A stretch of 17,009 bases of DNA from Truepera sp. GTDB lineage: Bacteria; Deinococcota; Deinococci; Deinococcales; Trueperaceae. Of this stretch, positions 6,530 to 14,184 are shown piece after piece. Below the pieces are notes generated by a model. The model did not search any database. It saw only the letters and a program-made list of their open reading frames with translations, and was not told where the DNA came from. The stretch lies in the NCBI GenBank assembly GCA_018333775.1, contig JAGXSO010000144.1:1-17009 (forward strand). The letters run 5' to 3'. Positions within the stretch are counted from its first letter, which is position 1; each line of letters starts with the position of its first letter. The translations under genes were made by a program, and so were the position numbers.

Positions 6530-7614
6530 AAGCTCTGCTCGCGCTGCTGTTTGCTCTCCTCCCGCTAGCTTGGGCGCAGTTCGCCAGCGGCCCCAACCCG
6601 GCCGAGGTGGCCCGGGAGGCAGTGGAGGTTTGGCAGACGCGCGCTCGCGCCTTTGACCCCTTCGCATTAGCGATGACCTCCCCCGAGGCAGCCTGCCGCG
6701 AGTTTGCCGCCATCGGGCAGGATCCCGGCTTAGTGGCAGCGACGCGCGTCAACTTCGACGATCTGCGTGAGCTGTCGCGCAGCGAAGAGCGTATCGTCTA
6801 CTCTTATCCCAGCGTCACCGGAGTTGACACCCTGGGCCGGGTGGAGGTCAGCCTGGTGCGCCAAGGCGATCTCTGGCAGGCCGAAGCGGTACGCTTACAG
6901 CTCGGCGGCCTGCAGGTCGGCCTGCCCGGCTTTTTGCGCCACGACGCAACAGGCTGGCTGTTTATCCTCCTGACCGGCTATCTGGTCTATCTATTGGCGC
7001 GCCCCTCCTGGTTGCGCCGTTGGTTAGCCGAGGGGTGGGGGGTGCTCAAGCGCTTCCGGGGCATCGTTATCGCCACCATTATCGCGCTCTACGGCGTCTA
7101 CGGCCTCGGCTCGTGGTTCGGCGTGACTCTACCGGACTGCCAGCTGGCGGTGGCCACGCTAGCCGTTGGCGGCCTTGATTCCATCGGCGTGGTCGATGTC
7201 TTGCAAGCCAACAACGTCCCCAAGCTGGCGGCCGTGATCACCTACTGGAACTTCACGCAAGGAACCCTGCTGACCACTTTGATCCCCGCCTACCTGTTCG
7301 CCCTTCCGGCGTATATTATCAACCTGGGGCGCTTTTTCGTGCTGGGGGTGGCCCTGGCGCCGGTGGGGCCGCTGGCCGCGCTACTGCCCTTCCACGTGCC
7401 GGTGATCATCATCGAGCTCTTGGCCTATACCCTGGTAACAGCCGGCGGCGCCATCTTCTTAGTCAGCTTTATCCGCGAAGGGCTTAAGGGCTACCGCACC
7501 GCGGTTCGCCGCTTACTGCTGACGGTGCCGATCGCCTTTGTCCTGCTGGTGGCGGGAGCGTGGTACGAGAGCTTTGCCATCCTCCGCTTAATCCCGGCCG
7601 TGGCGGGACCGTAA
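6526..7614 (+). CDS. Polytopic membrane protein, possibly SpoIIM/DUF95-like
   Basis: 362-residue protein of uncertain family. Residues 1-17 look like a signal peptide (LLPLAWAQ). A soluble region (about 20-140) contains residues that read like an extracytoplasmic alpha/beta domain (RVEVSLVRQGDLWQAEAVRL). Hydrophobic helices follow at about 143-158, 178-200, 205-216, 246-280, 282-312 and 331-346. The segment LPFHVPVIIIELLAYTLVTAGG (287-308) resembles the P-H-x-P-E helix of SpoIIM-type proteins, which is the basis for the tentative call. GTG 6526 overlaps the pyrE stop by 4 bases. It lies 22 bases before trigger factor, so it is probably co-transcribed. Nothing here implies sporulation, and the function is unknown. 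Confidence 0.75.
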   Translation: MKALLALLFALLPLAWAQFASGPNPAEVAREAVEVWQTRARAFDPFALAMTSPEAACREFAAIGQDPGLVAATRVNFDDLRELSRSEERIVYSYPSVTGVDTLGRVEVSLVRQGDLWQAEAVRLQLGGLQVGLPGFLRHDATGWLFILLTGYLVYLLARPSWLRRWLAEGWGVLKRFRGIVIATIIALYGVYGLGSWFGVTLPDCQLAVATLAVGGLDSIGVVDVLQANNVPKLAAVITYWNFTQGTLLTTLIPAYLFALPAYIINLGRFFVLGVALAPVGPLAALLPFHVPVIIIELLAYTLVTAGGAIFLVSFIREGLKGYRTAVRRLLLTVPIAFVLLVAGAWYESFAILRLIPAVAGP

Positions 7615-7636
7615 CGGGAGATTAGGAGAGAAACTG

Positions 7637-8917
7637 ATGCAGACACAGCTACTAGAAAAAGAAGCTATTCGCGCCAAGTTTGCGGTCACGGTACCGTCGG
7701 ACGAAGTCAGTAAAGCGTTCGAGGCCACCTGGCGCAGCCTGGCGCGCCAGGTCAAGGTGCCGGGGTTTAGGCCCGGCAAGGCGCCGCGCGGCGTGCTCGA
7801 GGCCCGCGTCGGCAAGGCCGAAGTGGCCGAAGAGGTGCGCGAGGTGTTGGTAGATACCTACTACCCCCAGGCCGTGCGCGAGCTCGAGCTATTGCCCATC
7901 CACGCCCATTTCCAGGCCCACCCCCCCAGCGAGGGCCAGGACTATACCTTCGAGGTCGAAGTCGAGCTGTACCCACCGGTGAGTCTTCCCGAGCTGAGCG
8001 AGATCGTCATCGACACCGAGCCGCGCAGCGTCAGCAAGGAGATGCTCCAAGAGGCTATCGAAGGGCTGCGGCGCGATCACGCCACCCTGGTGCCGGTGGA
8101 GCGGCCGGCTGAGGCTACCGACTTCTTGGTAGTAGAAGGGGTCGGCGGCGAGCCAAGCCTTCCTTTGGACCTCGAGCGTGTCAGCGACAATCTGGCTGCT
8201 CAACTTATCGGCAAGGCGATGGGCGAGGCGGTCGAGCTGTTCTTAAACGATGATCACGCCCATGAGCACGAGGCCCCGGCCCGCCGCTCGCTCAAAGTCG
8301 TCATCAAGGACATTAAAGCTAAGGAGAAGCCTGCACCCGACGACGAGTTTGCCAAGACTCTGGGTCTCGAGAGCTGGGCCGAAGTGGAGGTGAAGCTCCG
8401 CGACTCCTTGCAGCAGCAGTTAGACGAGCAGACCTTCGAGGAGCAGGTGCGCGAGTTTACCGATAAGCTCGTCGCCCAAACTGAGCTGGCAGTGCCCGAG
8501 AGTATGCTGCAACGCCGCCGGCACCGCCTGCTCCACGACCTCGAGCATGAGCTTGGCCACCAAGGGCTGACCATCGAGAGCTACCAGGCTCAGCTCGAGC
8601 AGCGTGGGAAGCGCGAAGAGTTTGAAGGCGAGCTTAATGAGACCGCGTTAAGGCGGGTCAAGCGCGACCTGGTGCTGGAGAAACTCCTGGAGCTGCGCGG
8701 CACCACCGTCAGCGAATCGGAGTTAGAAGCGTCCCTGCGCTACCTGGCGCAACAGCAAAGGAGCACGGTGCAAAAGGTCAGGAAGGAGCTAGGCGACGAA
8801 GGGCTGGCCAACTACCGGTTCCTGTTGGCGCGGAACCGGGCGCTGCGCGAGACCGTGCGCGAGCTGGTCACTTCTCCGACCGCCGCCGATGAAACCGCCG
8901 CTGATGAAACGCCGTGA
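7637..8917 (+). CDS. tig: Trigger factor, ribosome-associated chaperone
   Basis: Binds the ribosome near the exit tunnel and shields nascent chains. 426 residues. The N-terminal ribosome-binding domain (1-120) carries the signature VPGFRPGKAPR (41-51). The middle region (about 130-235) corresponds to the FKBP-type prolyl isomerase but is about 8 residues shorter than the E. coli domain and lacks its usual aromatic and G-Q-G-x-x-I-P-G-F-E stretch. The C-terminal chaperone arms (240-412) are rich in Leu, Glu and Arg helices. The tail repeats AADET twice, encoded by a near-perfect 15-base duplication. ATG 7637 has a strong AGGAGA (7624-7629). It is followed by clpP after 60 bases, the common tig-clpP-clpX order. 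Confidence 0.97.
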   Translation: MQTQLLEKEAIRAKFAVTVPSDEVSKAFEATWRSLARQVKVPGFRPGKAPRGVLEARVGKAEVAEEVREVLVDTYYPQAVRELELLPIHAHFQAHPPSEGQDYTFEVEVELYPPVSLPELSEIVIDTEPRSVSKEMLQEAIEGLRRDHATLVPVERPAEATDFLVVEGVGGEPSLPLDLERVSDNLAAQLIGKAMGEAVELFLNDDHAHEHEAPARRSLKVVIKDIKAKEKPAPDDEFAKTLGLESWAEVEVKLRDSLQQQLDEQTFEEQVREFTDKLVAQTELAVPESMLQRRRHRLLHDLEHELGHQGLTIESYQAQLEQRGKREEFEGELNETALRRVKRDLVLEKLLELRGTTVSESELEASLRYLAQQQRSTVQKVRKELGDEGLANYRFLLARNRALRETVRELVTSPTAADETAADETP

Positions 8918-8977
8918 GAGCGGGTTGGCCAAGCGCTCGGCCCTGATACCTGATAGCCTAGTCTGGCTGGGAGGAGT

Positions 8978-9637
8978 ATGCCCCTAGTTCCCTACGTCAT
9001 CGAGCAGACCGGCCGTGGTGAGCGTGTTTACGACGTCTACAGCCGGCTTTTAAAGGAGCGGATCATCTTCCTGGGTTCGGCTATCGATGCCGAGGTAGCC
9101 AACGTGGTGGTGGCCCAGTTGGTGCTGCTGGAGTCGCAAGCCGCGGAGCGCCCCATCCAGATCTACATCAACAGCCCCGGCGGCTCGGTCGATGCCGGAC
9201 TGGCTATCTACGACACCATGCAGTTCATCTCTTCGCCGGTCAGCACCATCTGCGTCGGCTTAGCCGCCTCGCTGGGGGCGCTGTTGTTGATGGCCGGGGC
9301 GCGCGGCCAGCGCCTGGCGCTGCCCCACTCGCGCATCATGATCCACCAGCCGCTCCTCTATGGCGGCGGCATCTCCGGCCAGGTCAGCGATATCGAGATC
9401 GAAGCCAAGGAGCTGGTGCGCACCAAAAAGACGCTATTGGAGATCATGGCCCACCACACCGGTAAGACCCCCACGCAGGTCGAGAAAGATGCCGACCGCA
9501 ACTACTGGATGACGGCGGAAGAGGCCAAGGCCTACGGGATTGTGGACCGCGTGGTTAATCCGCGCGAGGCGGTCGCGGTAAGCCGCCTAGGCCCGGTCGA
9601 GGAAGACCGACCCGAGCGAAGCGAGAGTGATTTCTAA
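8978..9637 (+). CDS. clpP: ATP-dependent Clp protease proteolytic subunit
   Basis: Self-compartmentalised serine peptidase that degrades proteins fed in by ClpX. 219 residues, slightly long because of an acidic C-terminal tail. Motifs: [25 protein letters not shown] (1-25, described here in two parts: start to RGERVYD, then the YSRLL helix), [11 protein letters not shown] (64-74), catalytic Ser98 in [11 protein letters not shown] and His123 in RIMIHQPL. The triad Asp of B. subtilis-type ClpP (KDTDRD-F) aligns with Asn175 here (KDADRNYWM). Three extra residues follow the QPL motif (LYGGGISGQ). ATG 8978 has a GGGAGGAG ribosome-binding site at 8969-8976. clpX begins one base after its stop, so the two are co-expressed. 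Confidence 0.96.
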   Translation: MPLVPYVIEQTGRGERVYDVYSRLLKERIIFLGSAIDAEVANVVVAQLVLLESQAAERPIQIYINSPGGSVDAGLAIYDTMQFISSPVSTICVGLAASLGALLLMAGARGQRLALPHSRIMIHQPLLYGGGISGQVSDIEIEAKELVRTKKTLLEIMAHHTGKTPTQVEKDADRNYWMTAEEAKAYGIVDRVVNPREAVAVSRLGPVEEDRPERSESDF

Positions 9638-9638
9638 G

Positions 9639-10829
9639 ATGCCCCAGGCGCGCTGCAACTTCTGCGGGCGTACCCATGCCGAGGTGCGGCACTTAGTCGC
9701 CGCCGAGAACGGCGTCACTCATATCTGCTCCGACTGCGTGGCCCGCATCAGCGATGTGCTCGAGCGGGCCCGCCCCAAATCGCCCGCTTTAGCCCGCCTG
9801 CCCACCCCGCGTGAGATCAAGACCACCCTCGACCAGTACGTCATCGAGCAGGAAGAGGCCAAAAAGACCCTGGCGGTGGCGGTTTTTAATCACTACCGGC
9901 GGCTGCAAAACCCCGACGCCGGGCTGCAAAAATCAAACATCTTGCTGGTCGGCCCCAGCGGCACCGGCAAGACGCTGTTGGCTCAGACGCTGGCTAAGAG
10001 CCTGCAAGTGCCGTTTGCCATCGCCGACGCCACCACCCTCACCGAGGCGGGCTATGTCGGCGATGATGTCGAGAACATCGTGCTGCGCCTCCTGCAAACC
10101 GCCGACTACGAGGTCGAGGCGGCGCAGCGCGGCATCATCTACTTAGATGAGCTTGACAAGATCGCCCGCAAGTCCGAAGGTGTCTCGATCACCCGCGATG
10201 TCTCCGGCGAAGGGGTGCAGCAGGCGCTGCTCAAGATCATCGAAGGGACGATCTGCTACGTGCCGCCCCAAGGCGGGCGTAAGCACCCTCATCAGGAGCT
10301 GATCCCGGTCAATACCGAGAACATCCTGTTTATCTGCGGCGGAGCCTTTGAAGGGCTTGACGCTATCGTGAGGAGCCGTGTGGACGTCTCCAAGGTCGGC
10401 TTCAACGCTGCCGAGGCGCAATCTCAGGGCGTGGCCGAGGTCGTCCCCGACGACCTGATGAAGTTCGGGCTGATCCCGGAGCTGATCGGCCGCTTAGCCA
10501 TTATCGTCCAGCTCCAGGAGCTAAGCTTAGACGCCTTGATGAGGGTGCTGACCAAGCCCAAGGGGGCGCTCGTTAAGCAGTACAAGGAGCTGTTCGCGCT
10601 CGAAGGGGTGGAGTTAAAGTTCACCGAAGCGGCGCTCTATGAGATCGCCCGGCGCGCCCAGGGGCGCGGGACGGGGGCGCGCGGGCTCCGCTCGATCATG
10701 GAAAAGACGCTGCTGGAGCTAATGTATGAGGTCCCCGGCAGCGACGTGGTGCGGCTCGTTATCGACGAGGGTCAGCTCGATCACCCCCACACGGTGCTGA
10801 TGCAGGCCGAGCGTCGCAAGACCGCTTAA
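9639..10829 (+). CDS. clpX: ATP-dependent Clp protease ATP-binding subunit ClpX
   Basis: AAA+ unfoldase that recognises substrates and threads them into ClpP. From ATG 9639 it has 396 residues. The N-terminal zinc finger uses Cys6, Cys9, Cys30 and Cys33 (CNFCGRTH and ICSDC). Then come Walker A GPSGTGKT (105-112), pore loop GYVGDDVEN (138-146), Walker [10 protein letters not shown] (166-174), RKH loop GGRKHP, the ClpP-docking loop with VGF (253-255) in place of the usual IGF, and sensor-2 [10 protein letters not shown] (344-353). GTG 9627 (four codons more, overlapping clpP) is an alternative start. ATG 9639 gives the normal [10 protein letters not shown]-terminus. The stop is interleaved with that of the convergent desulfurase gene. 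Confidence 0.96.
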   Translation: MPQARCNFCGRTHAEVRHLVAAENGVTHICSDCVARISDVLERARPKSPALARLPTPREIKTTLDQYVIEQEEAKKTLAVAVFNHYRRLQNPDAGLQKSNILLVGPSGTGKTLLAQTLAKSLQVPFAIADATTLTEAGYVGDDVENIVLRLLQTADYEVEAAQRGIIYLDELDKIARKSEGVSITRDVSGEGVQQALLKIIEGTICYVPPQGGRKHPHQELIPVNTENILFICGGAFEGLDAIVRSRVDVSKVGFNAAEAQSQGVAEVVPDDLMKFGLIPELIGRLAIIVQLQELSLDALMRVLTKPKGALVKQYKELFALEGVELKFTEAALYEIARRAQGRGTGARGLRSIMEKTLLELMYEVPGSDVVRLVIDEGQLDHPHTVLMQAERRKTA

Positions 10830-11953
10830 ATCCGGCAGCGCGCTACCGCTTGGCGCAGACTCCGCGCCGCATAGTCGATCTCGTCGCGGCGCGTCAGCCG
10901 GCCTAAGCTAAAGCGGAGGCTGGCCTTAGCGGCCGCTGGGGTTAAGCCCATCGCCAGCAGCACATGGCTGGGCGTAAGCGCGCCGGCAGCGCAGGCTGAG
11001 CCCGCGCTCACCGACACGCCGAGCTGATCTAGCGCCATGAGCAGCGCCTCGCCGTCCGCCCCGGCCACGCTGACCATCAGGTGCTGCGGGCTGCGGGGCG
11101 CCCCCGCGCCGTTGACCGTCACCCCCTCCAGGGCCAGCAGCGCCGCCTCCAACTCGTCGCGCAGGGCGGTTACCTGGGCTGAGTCGGCCTCGCGGCGCAT
11201 CAGTGTCAGGCGGCAGGCCGCGCCCATCCCGACAATAGCCGGGACGTTAAGCGTGCCAGCACGCAATCCGCGCTCCTGGGAGCCGCCCAGCAACAGCGGC
11301 GGCAGCTCGAGCCCCTCGCGCACGTACAGCACGCCGACTCCCTTGGGGCCGTAGAGCTTGTGGCCGGACAGCGCCAGCAGGTCGGCACCAAGGAGAGCGG
11401 CATCTACCGGCAGGTAGGCAGCCGCCTGCACCGCATCGCACAACAGGAGCGCGCCCGCCTCATGAGCCAGGCGGCTGATCGCCGGGATATCGGTTACGAC
11501 GCCGGTCTCGTTGTTAACTAACATCAGCGCTACCAGCACCGTGTCAGGGCTAAGGGCCGCAGCTACCGCTGCCGGGGTGATCTCGCCGCGGGCGTTAGGG
11601 GTCAGGTAGGTCACGCGCAGCCCGCGCCGCTCGAGCCAGCGGCAGGTTGCGAGCACAGCGGAGTGCTCGAGCCGGCTGGTCACGATCTGCCCGCCGGGAT
11701 ACAGTTCGGCCACTGCCCGCAAGGCGTGGTTAATCGCCTCGGTCGCGCCGGAGGTGAACGTCACCTCGCGCGGCTTAGCCCCGAGCAGCGCGGCTACCTG
11801 CTCGCGCGCCTCCTCTACTGCCCGCCGCGCCTGCTGCCCGCTCTGGTGCCAGCTAGCCGGGTTAGCGAAATGCGCGCTGAAATAGGGGATCATGGCCGCC
11901 AACACCTCGGGGTCGAGCGGGGTGGTGGCGGCGTAGTCGAGATAGGCGGTCAC
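10826..11953 (-). CDS. Cysteine desulfurase (NifS/IscS family)
   Basis: PLP enzyme that takes sulfur from cysteine for Fe-S clusters, thiolated tRNA or cofactors. 375 residues. Motifs: [12 protein letters not shown] (4-15), TSGATEAIN (67-75), His97 in [14 protein letters not shown] (146-151), Asp173 in LLCDAVQ, the PLP-binding Lys199 in [11 protein letters not shown] (195-205), RAGTLNVP (231-238) and catalytic Cys321 in SAGSACAAG (316-324). The short loop around the catalytic Cys ([15 protein letters not shown]) looks like the NifS/IscS group rather than SufS. The start is GTG 11953, with no clear Shine-Dalgarno sequence, 33 bases after the Rrf2-type regulator stop, so the two probably form an operon. 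No iscU or other scaffold gene is adjacent. Confidence 0.93.
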   Translation of the reverse strand: MTAYLDYAATTPLDPEVLAAMIPYFSAHFANPASWHQSGQQARRAVEEAREQVAALLGAKPREVTFTSGATEAINHALRAVAELYPGGQIVTSRLEHSAVLATCRWLERRGLRVTYLTPNARGEITPAAVAAALSPDTVLVALMLVNNETGVVTDIPAISRLAHEAGALLLCDAVQAAAYLPVDAALLGADLLALSGHKLYGPKGVGVLYVREGLELPPLLLGGSQERGLRAGTLNVPAIVGMGAACRLTLMRREADSAQVTALRDELEAALLALEGVTVNGAGAPRSPQHLMVSVAGADGEALLMALDQLGVSVSAGSACAAGALTPSHVLLAMGLTPAAAKASLRFSLGRLTRRDEIDYAARSLRQAVARCRI

Positions 11954-11986
11954 TTTTTAGTGCTTTTCCAAATTGGCGCTGGTCGC

Positions 11987-12436
11987 TTAACGCGCTGTGG
12001 CGTAGGCAGTAGGCAGGGGCTCGAGCTGCAAGAGTCTGCGCTCGGCTACCAGATCGGCCAGCGTAGTCTTGGCCAGCACGTTGCGCACCGCCTTGTCCAC
12101 ATTGCGCCACAGCCCTTCGGTCGAGCAGTGGCCGGTGCGCTCACAGTTATCGGCGCTGTCGATACAGGTCACCGGGGCCAGGCTCCCTTCCATCAGCTCA
12201 ACGACTTCCAGCGCCGTCACCTCGGTGATCGGGCGCGCCATGAGGTAGCCACCGTAAGCACCGCGCACCGACTCGACAATCCCGGCCCGCCTTAATCCCG
12301 CCACAATCTGCTCTAAATAGTGCTGGCTAATCCCCTGCCGCTCCGCAACCTGCTTGAGGCTGGTCGGCTCCTCACCGCTCAGGGCGATTTCGACCAGAGC
12401 CCGCATCCCATACTGGGCGCGCGTAGAGATCCACAT
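11987..12436 (-). CDS. Rrf2-family transcriptional regulator, IscR-like
   Basis: From ATG 12436 the protein has 149 residues. The N-terminus MWISTRAQYGMRALVEIAL and the helix-turn-helix SLKQVAERQGISQHYLEQIV (about 26-45) followed by the wing SVRGAYGGYLMARP are typical Rrf2. Cys91, Cys98 and Cys104 (TCIDSADNC and RTGHCSTEGLW) match the region that holds the 2Fe-2S ligands Cys92, Cys98 and Cys104 of E. coli IscR, so a bound Fe-S cluster is likely. Spacing is C-x6-C-x5-C, not the E. coli C-x5-C-x5-C. AAGGGGG, 4-5 bases upstream, supports ATG 12436 over in-frame TTG 12457. The downstream neighbour is a cysteine desulfurase, as in iscRS, so it probably senses Fe-S demand. Confidence 0.9.
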   Translation of the reverse strand: MWISTRAQYGMRALVEIALSGEEPTSLKQVAERQGISQHYLEQIVAGLRRAGIVESVRGAYGGYLMARPITEVTALEVVELMEGSLAPVTCIDSADNCERTGHCSTEGLWRNVDKAVRNVLAKTTLADLVAERRLLQLEPLPTAYATAR

Positions 12437-12455
12437 CACAACCCCCTTCCCGGTC

Positions 12456-12480
12456 AATTCCGGGTAACTTATCAGGAATT
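12456..12480. promoter_or_regulatory. Candidate Rrf2-type operator (25-bp palindromic site)
   Basis: AATTCC (12456-12461), 13 bases, then GGAATT (12475-12480) make a perfect 6-bp inverted repeat spanning 25 bp, the length of known IscR/Rrf2 sites. It overlaps the last bases of the -10 box and the expected transcription start, the right place for autorepression. A second small inverted repeat, CCCGG-6-CCGGG (12449-12464), overlaps one arm and could form a hairpin in the leader. Confidence 0.55.
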
Positions 12481-12506
12481 ATAGGGCTTCGGCGGCTGAG
12501 TTTCAA
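12478..12506 (-). promoter_or_regulatory. Sigma70-type promoter of the Rrf2-desulfurase operon
   Basis: On the minus strand TTGAAA (12506-12501) is followed by 17 bases and a perfect TATAAT (12483-12478). Transcription should start near 12471, giving a leader of about 35 bases with an AAGGGGG ribosome-binding site. The -35 box overlaps the stop codon of the upstream response regulator gene (12503-12505), so promoter and coding sequence are interlocked. Confidence 0.75.
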
Positions 12507-12883
12507 GTACAGCGCGGCGCCCCGGCCCGGATATCTTTCACCAACGACAGGAGCTGGCTGGGTCGGAACGGCTTGCGCACATAAGCTGCCGCCCCTATAC
12601 TCATCCCCTGCGCCTCATCAGCTTCGCTGGTGCGGGCGCTTAAAAACACTATCGGGATGGCCTGAGTGGCCGGGTCGGCCTTGAGCTGTCGGGCCATGGC
12701 AAAGCCGTCTAAATCAGGCATCATGATGTCAAGGATAATCAGGTTAGGCTTGTTGGCGCGGGCTACCTCAAGCCCTTCTTGGCCCGAGGTGGCCGCCTGT
12801 ACCTCGTAACCGGCCAGTTTGAACTTAAGCTCAAGCAGTTTAACGATATGAGGCTCATCGTCGATGATCAAGATTCGGCACAC
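12503..12883 (-). CDS. Single-domain response regulator (CheY-like receiver)
   Basis: 126 residues, only a receiver domain. Acidic pocket Asp8-Asp9-Glu10 (LIIDDEP), phosphoacceptor Asp52 (ILDIMMPDLDG), Ser82 (FLSART) and Lys104 (VRKPF) are all present, so it should be phosphorylatable. There is no DNA-binding or enzymatic output domain and no histidine kinase nearby. A partner elsewhere or a phosphotransfer role is expected. The start is GTG 12883; an overlapping ATG is out of frame. TACACT (12897-12892) lies 8 bases upstream and may be the -10 of a leaderless transcript, but no -35 is visible. The gene ends inside the promoter of the Rrf2-type regulator. Confidence 0.9.
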   Translation of the reverse strand: MCRILIIDDEPHIVKLLELKFKLAGYEVQAATSGQEGLEVARANKPNLIILDIMMPDLDGFAMARQLKADPATQAIPIVFLSARTSEADEAQGMSIGAAAYVRKPFRPSQLLSLVKDIRAGAPRCT

Positions 12884-13108
12884 ATTGACCCAGTGTATCA
12901 GGTCGGGCCGCTATGGTCTGTGCGCTTTTCCGCCTGTCAGCCTAGCCGCTTTGGCCAACGCTGTTCGGTGGCTACTCCCACCCCTCACCATCTCGCGGTA
13001 GGCCGCCGCACCTGTCCTGGCCCGCGTCCGGCCACCTAGCTGCCGGTTTATTGCGATCAAGGTGCTCCCCAAGGTACTCATAGTGCTAGGCTAAGGTATG
13101 TTAGGCGC

Positions 13109-13115
13109 AGGAGGT
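13109..13115 (+). promoter_or_regulatory. Strong ribosome-binding site of the nucleotidylyltransferase gene
   Basis: AGGAGGT, 4 bases before ATG 13120, is the best Shine-Dalgarno match in the window and fixes the start. The preceding gap (12884-13119, 236 bases) shows no coding potential that I can support. It holds a small TGGCC/GGCCA hairpin at 13018-13034, possible -10 boxes TAGGCT (13087-13092) and TATGTT (13097-13102) with no good -35, and probably the response regulator promoter at its left end. Confidence 0.75.
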
Positions 13116-13119
13116 CGTC

Positions 13120-14184
13120 ATGAAAGGTCTGATCCTGGCAGCAGGTCTCGGCACGCGCCTGCGCCCGCTCACCAGCCTGCGCCCCAAGCCGATCATCGCG
13201 GTCGCTAACAAGCCCATCATCATCCACGCCATCGATAACTTAGTCGAGGCCGGTATCCGCCAGATCGGTATCGTGGTCAGCCACGACACCATCGACTACC
13301 TCAAAGGGACCTTAAACAGCTACGCCCAGGCCGAGCTGCACTACATCATGCAGGCCCCTCCGCTGGGTCTCGCCCACGCCGTGCAGGTCTCGCGGGGGTT
13401 TCTGGGCGACGAACCCTTTGTCATGTACTTAGGCGACAATCTGTTCGAGCACGGCATCACCGAGTTTGTAACCGCCTTCCAGCCACAGCAGGGGATGAGC
13501 GCCGTGCTGGCGCTAGTCGAGGTGGAAGACCCGCGCTCGTTGGGGGTGGCGGTAGTCGAGGAGGGCCGCATCGTCCGGCTGGTCGAGAAGCCCCAGGTAC
13601 CGCCGAGCAACCTGGCGGTGGCGGGGGTCTATGTTTTTGACCCCACCATCCACCGCATGATCGAAGGGCTTAAACCGGGCGCCAAGGGGGAGTATCAGAT
13701 TACCGACGCCATTCAGCGCCTGATCGAACACGGCGGGCACGTGGTGCCGGTCAAGGTCAGCGGCTGGTGGAAAGATACCGGCAACCCGGAGGATATCCTC
13801 GATGCCAACCGCCTGATGCTGATGAAGCTAACGCGCCGGATTGAGGGAGGGCTCGAGCAGGCTGAGCTGATCGGGCCGGTGGTGGTGGAGGCGGGGGCGG
13901 TAGTGCGGCGCAGCACGGTGGTCGGGCCGGCTATTATCGGCCCGCAGGCGGTCGTTGAGGACGCCTACATCGGCCCCTTTACCAGCCTGGGGCGAGGGGT
14001 AATCGTGCGCGACGCCGAGGTGGAGTACGCCGTCATCGAAGAGGCCTCGCGCCTCGAGGCGGTGCGCCACCGCATCCGCTCGAGCCTGATCGGGGCGCAG
14101 GTCATCGTCTCGGGCCGCAGCCACCGGCCCAGCAGCCACCAGTTGATCCTGGGCGATAAGAGCCGGGTGGAGGTACAGGAGTAA
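13120..14184 (+). CDS. Long-form glucose-1-phosphate thymidylyltransferase-like sugar nucleotidylyltransferase
   Basis: Forms an NDP-sugar from NTP and a sugar 1-phosphate. 354 residues, matching the long RmlA type with a C-terminal left-handed beta-helix rather than the roughly 290-residue RmlA. Motifs: LAAGLGTRLRPLT (6-18), the Lys24 region RPKPIIAVANKP (21-32), YLGDN with metal-binding Asp106 (103-107), VEKPQVPPSN (155-164), GEYQITDAI (190-198) and WWKDTGNPED (216-225). From about 250 to 330, hexapeptide-like repeats (LIGPVVVEAGAVV, VVGPAIIGPQAVV) form the helix. It overlaps the oxidoreductase by 1 base, suggesting a shared cell-surface glycan or other sugar pathway. The nucleotide and sugar used are not certain. 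Confidence 0.92.
   Translation: MKGLILAAGLGTRLRPLTSLRPKPIIAVANKPIIIHAIDNLVEAGIRQIGIVVSHDTIDYLKGTLNSYAQAELHYIMQAPPLGLAHAVQVSRGFLGDEPFVMYLGDNLFEHGITEFVTAFQPQQGMSAVLALVEVEDPRSLGVAVVEEGRIVRLVEKPQVPPSNLAVAGVYVFDPTIHRMIEGLKPGAKGEYQITDAIQRLIEHGGHVVPVKVSGWWKDTGNPEDILDANRLMLMKLTRRIEGGLEQAELIGPVVVEAGAVVRRSTVVGPAIIGPQAVVEDAYIGPFTSLGRGVIVRDAEVEYAVIEEASRLEAVRHRIRSSLIGAQVIVSGRSHRPSSHQLILGDKSRVEVQE

Noticed and set aside
8916..8936. Inverted repeat GAGCG...CGCTC between tig and clpP as a terminator
   Set aside because: The stem is only 5 bp and no T run follows; clpP is most likely co-transcribed or has its own unrecognised promoter.
11951..11962. CACT-TTTT-AGTG hairpin at the start of the desulfurase gene as a terminator or attenuator
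   Set aside because: A 4-bp AT-rich stem is too weak, and the sequence is explained by the GTG start codon and an A-rich stretch.
11663..12295. Plus-strand open frame of 210 codons spanning the desulfurase and Rrf2 genes
   Set aside because: It crosses two well-supported minus-strand genes and their junction, and its translation resembles no protein family.
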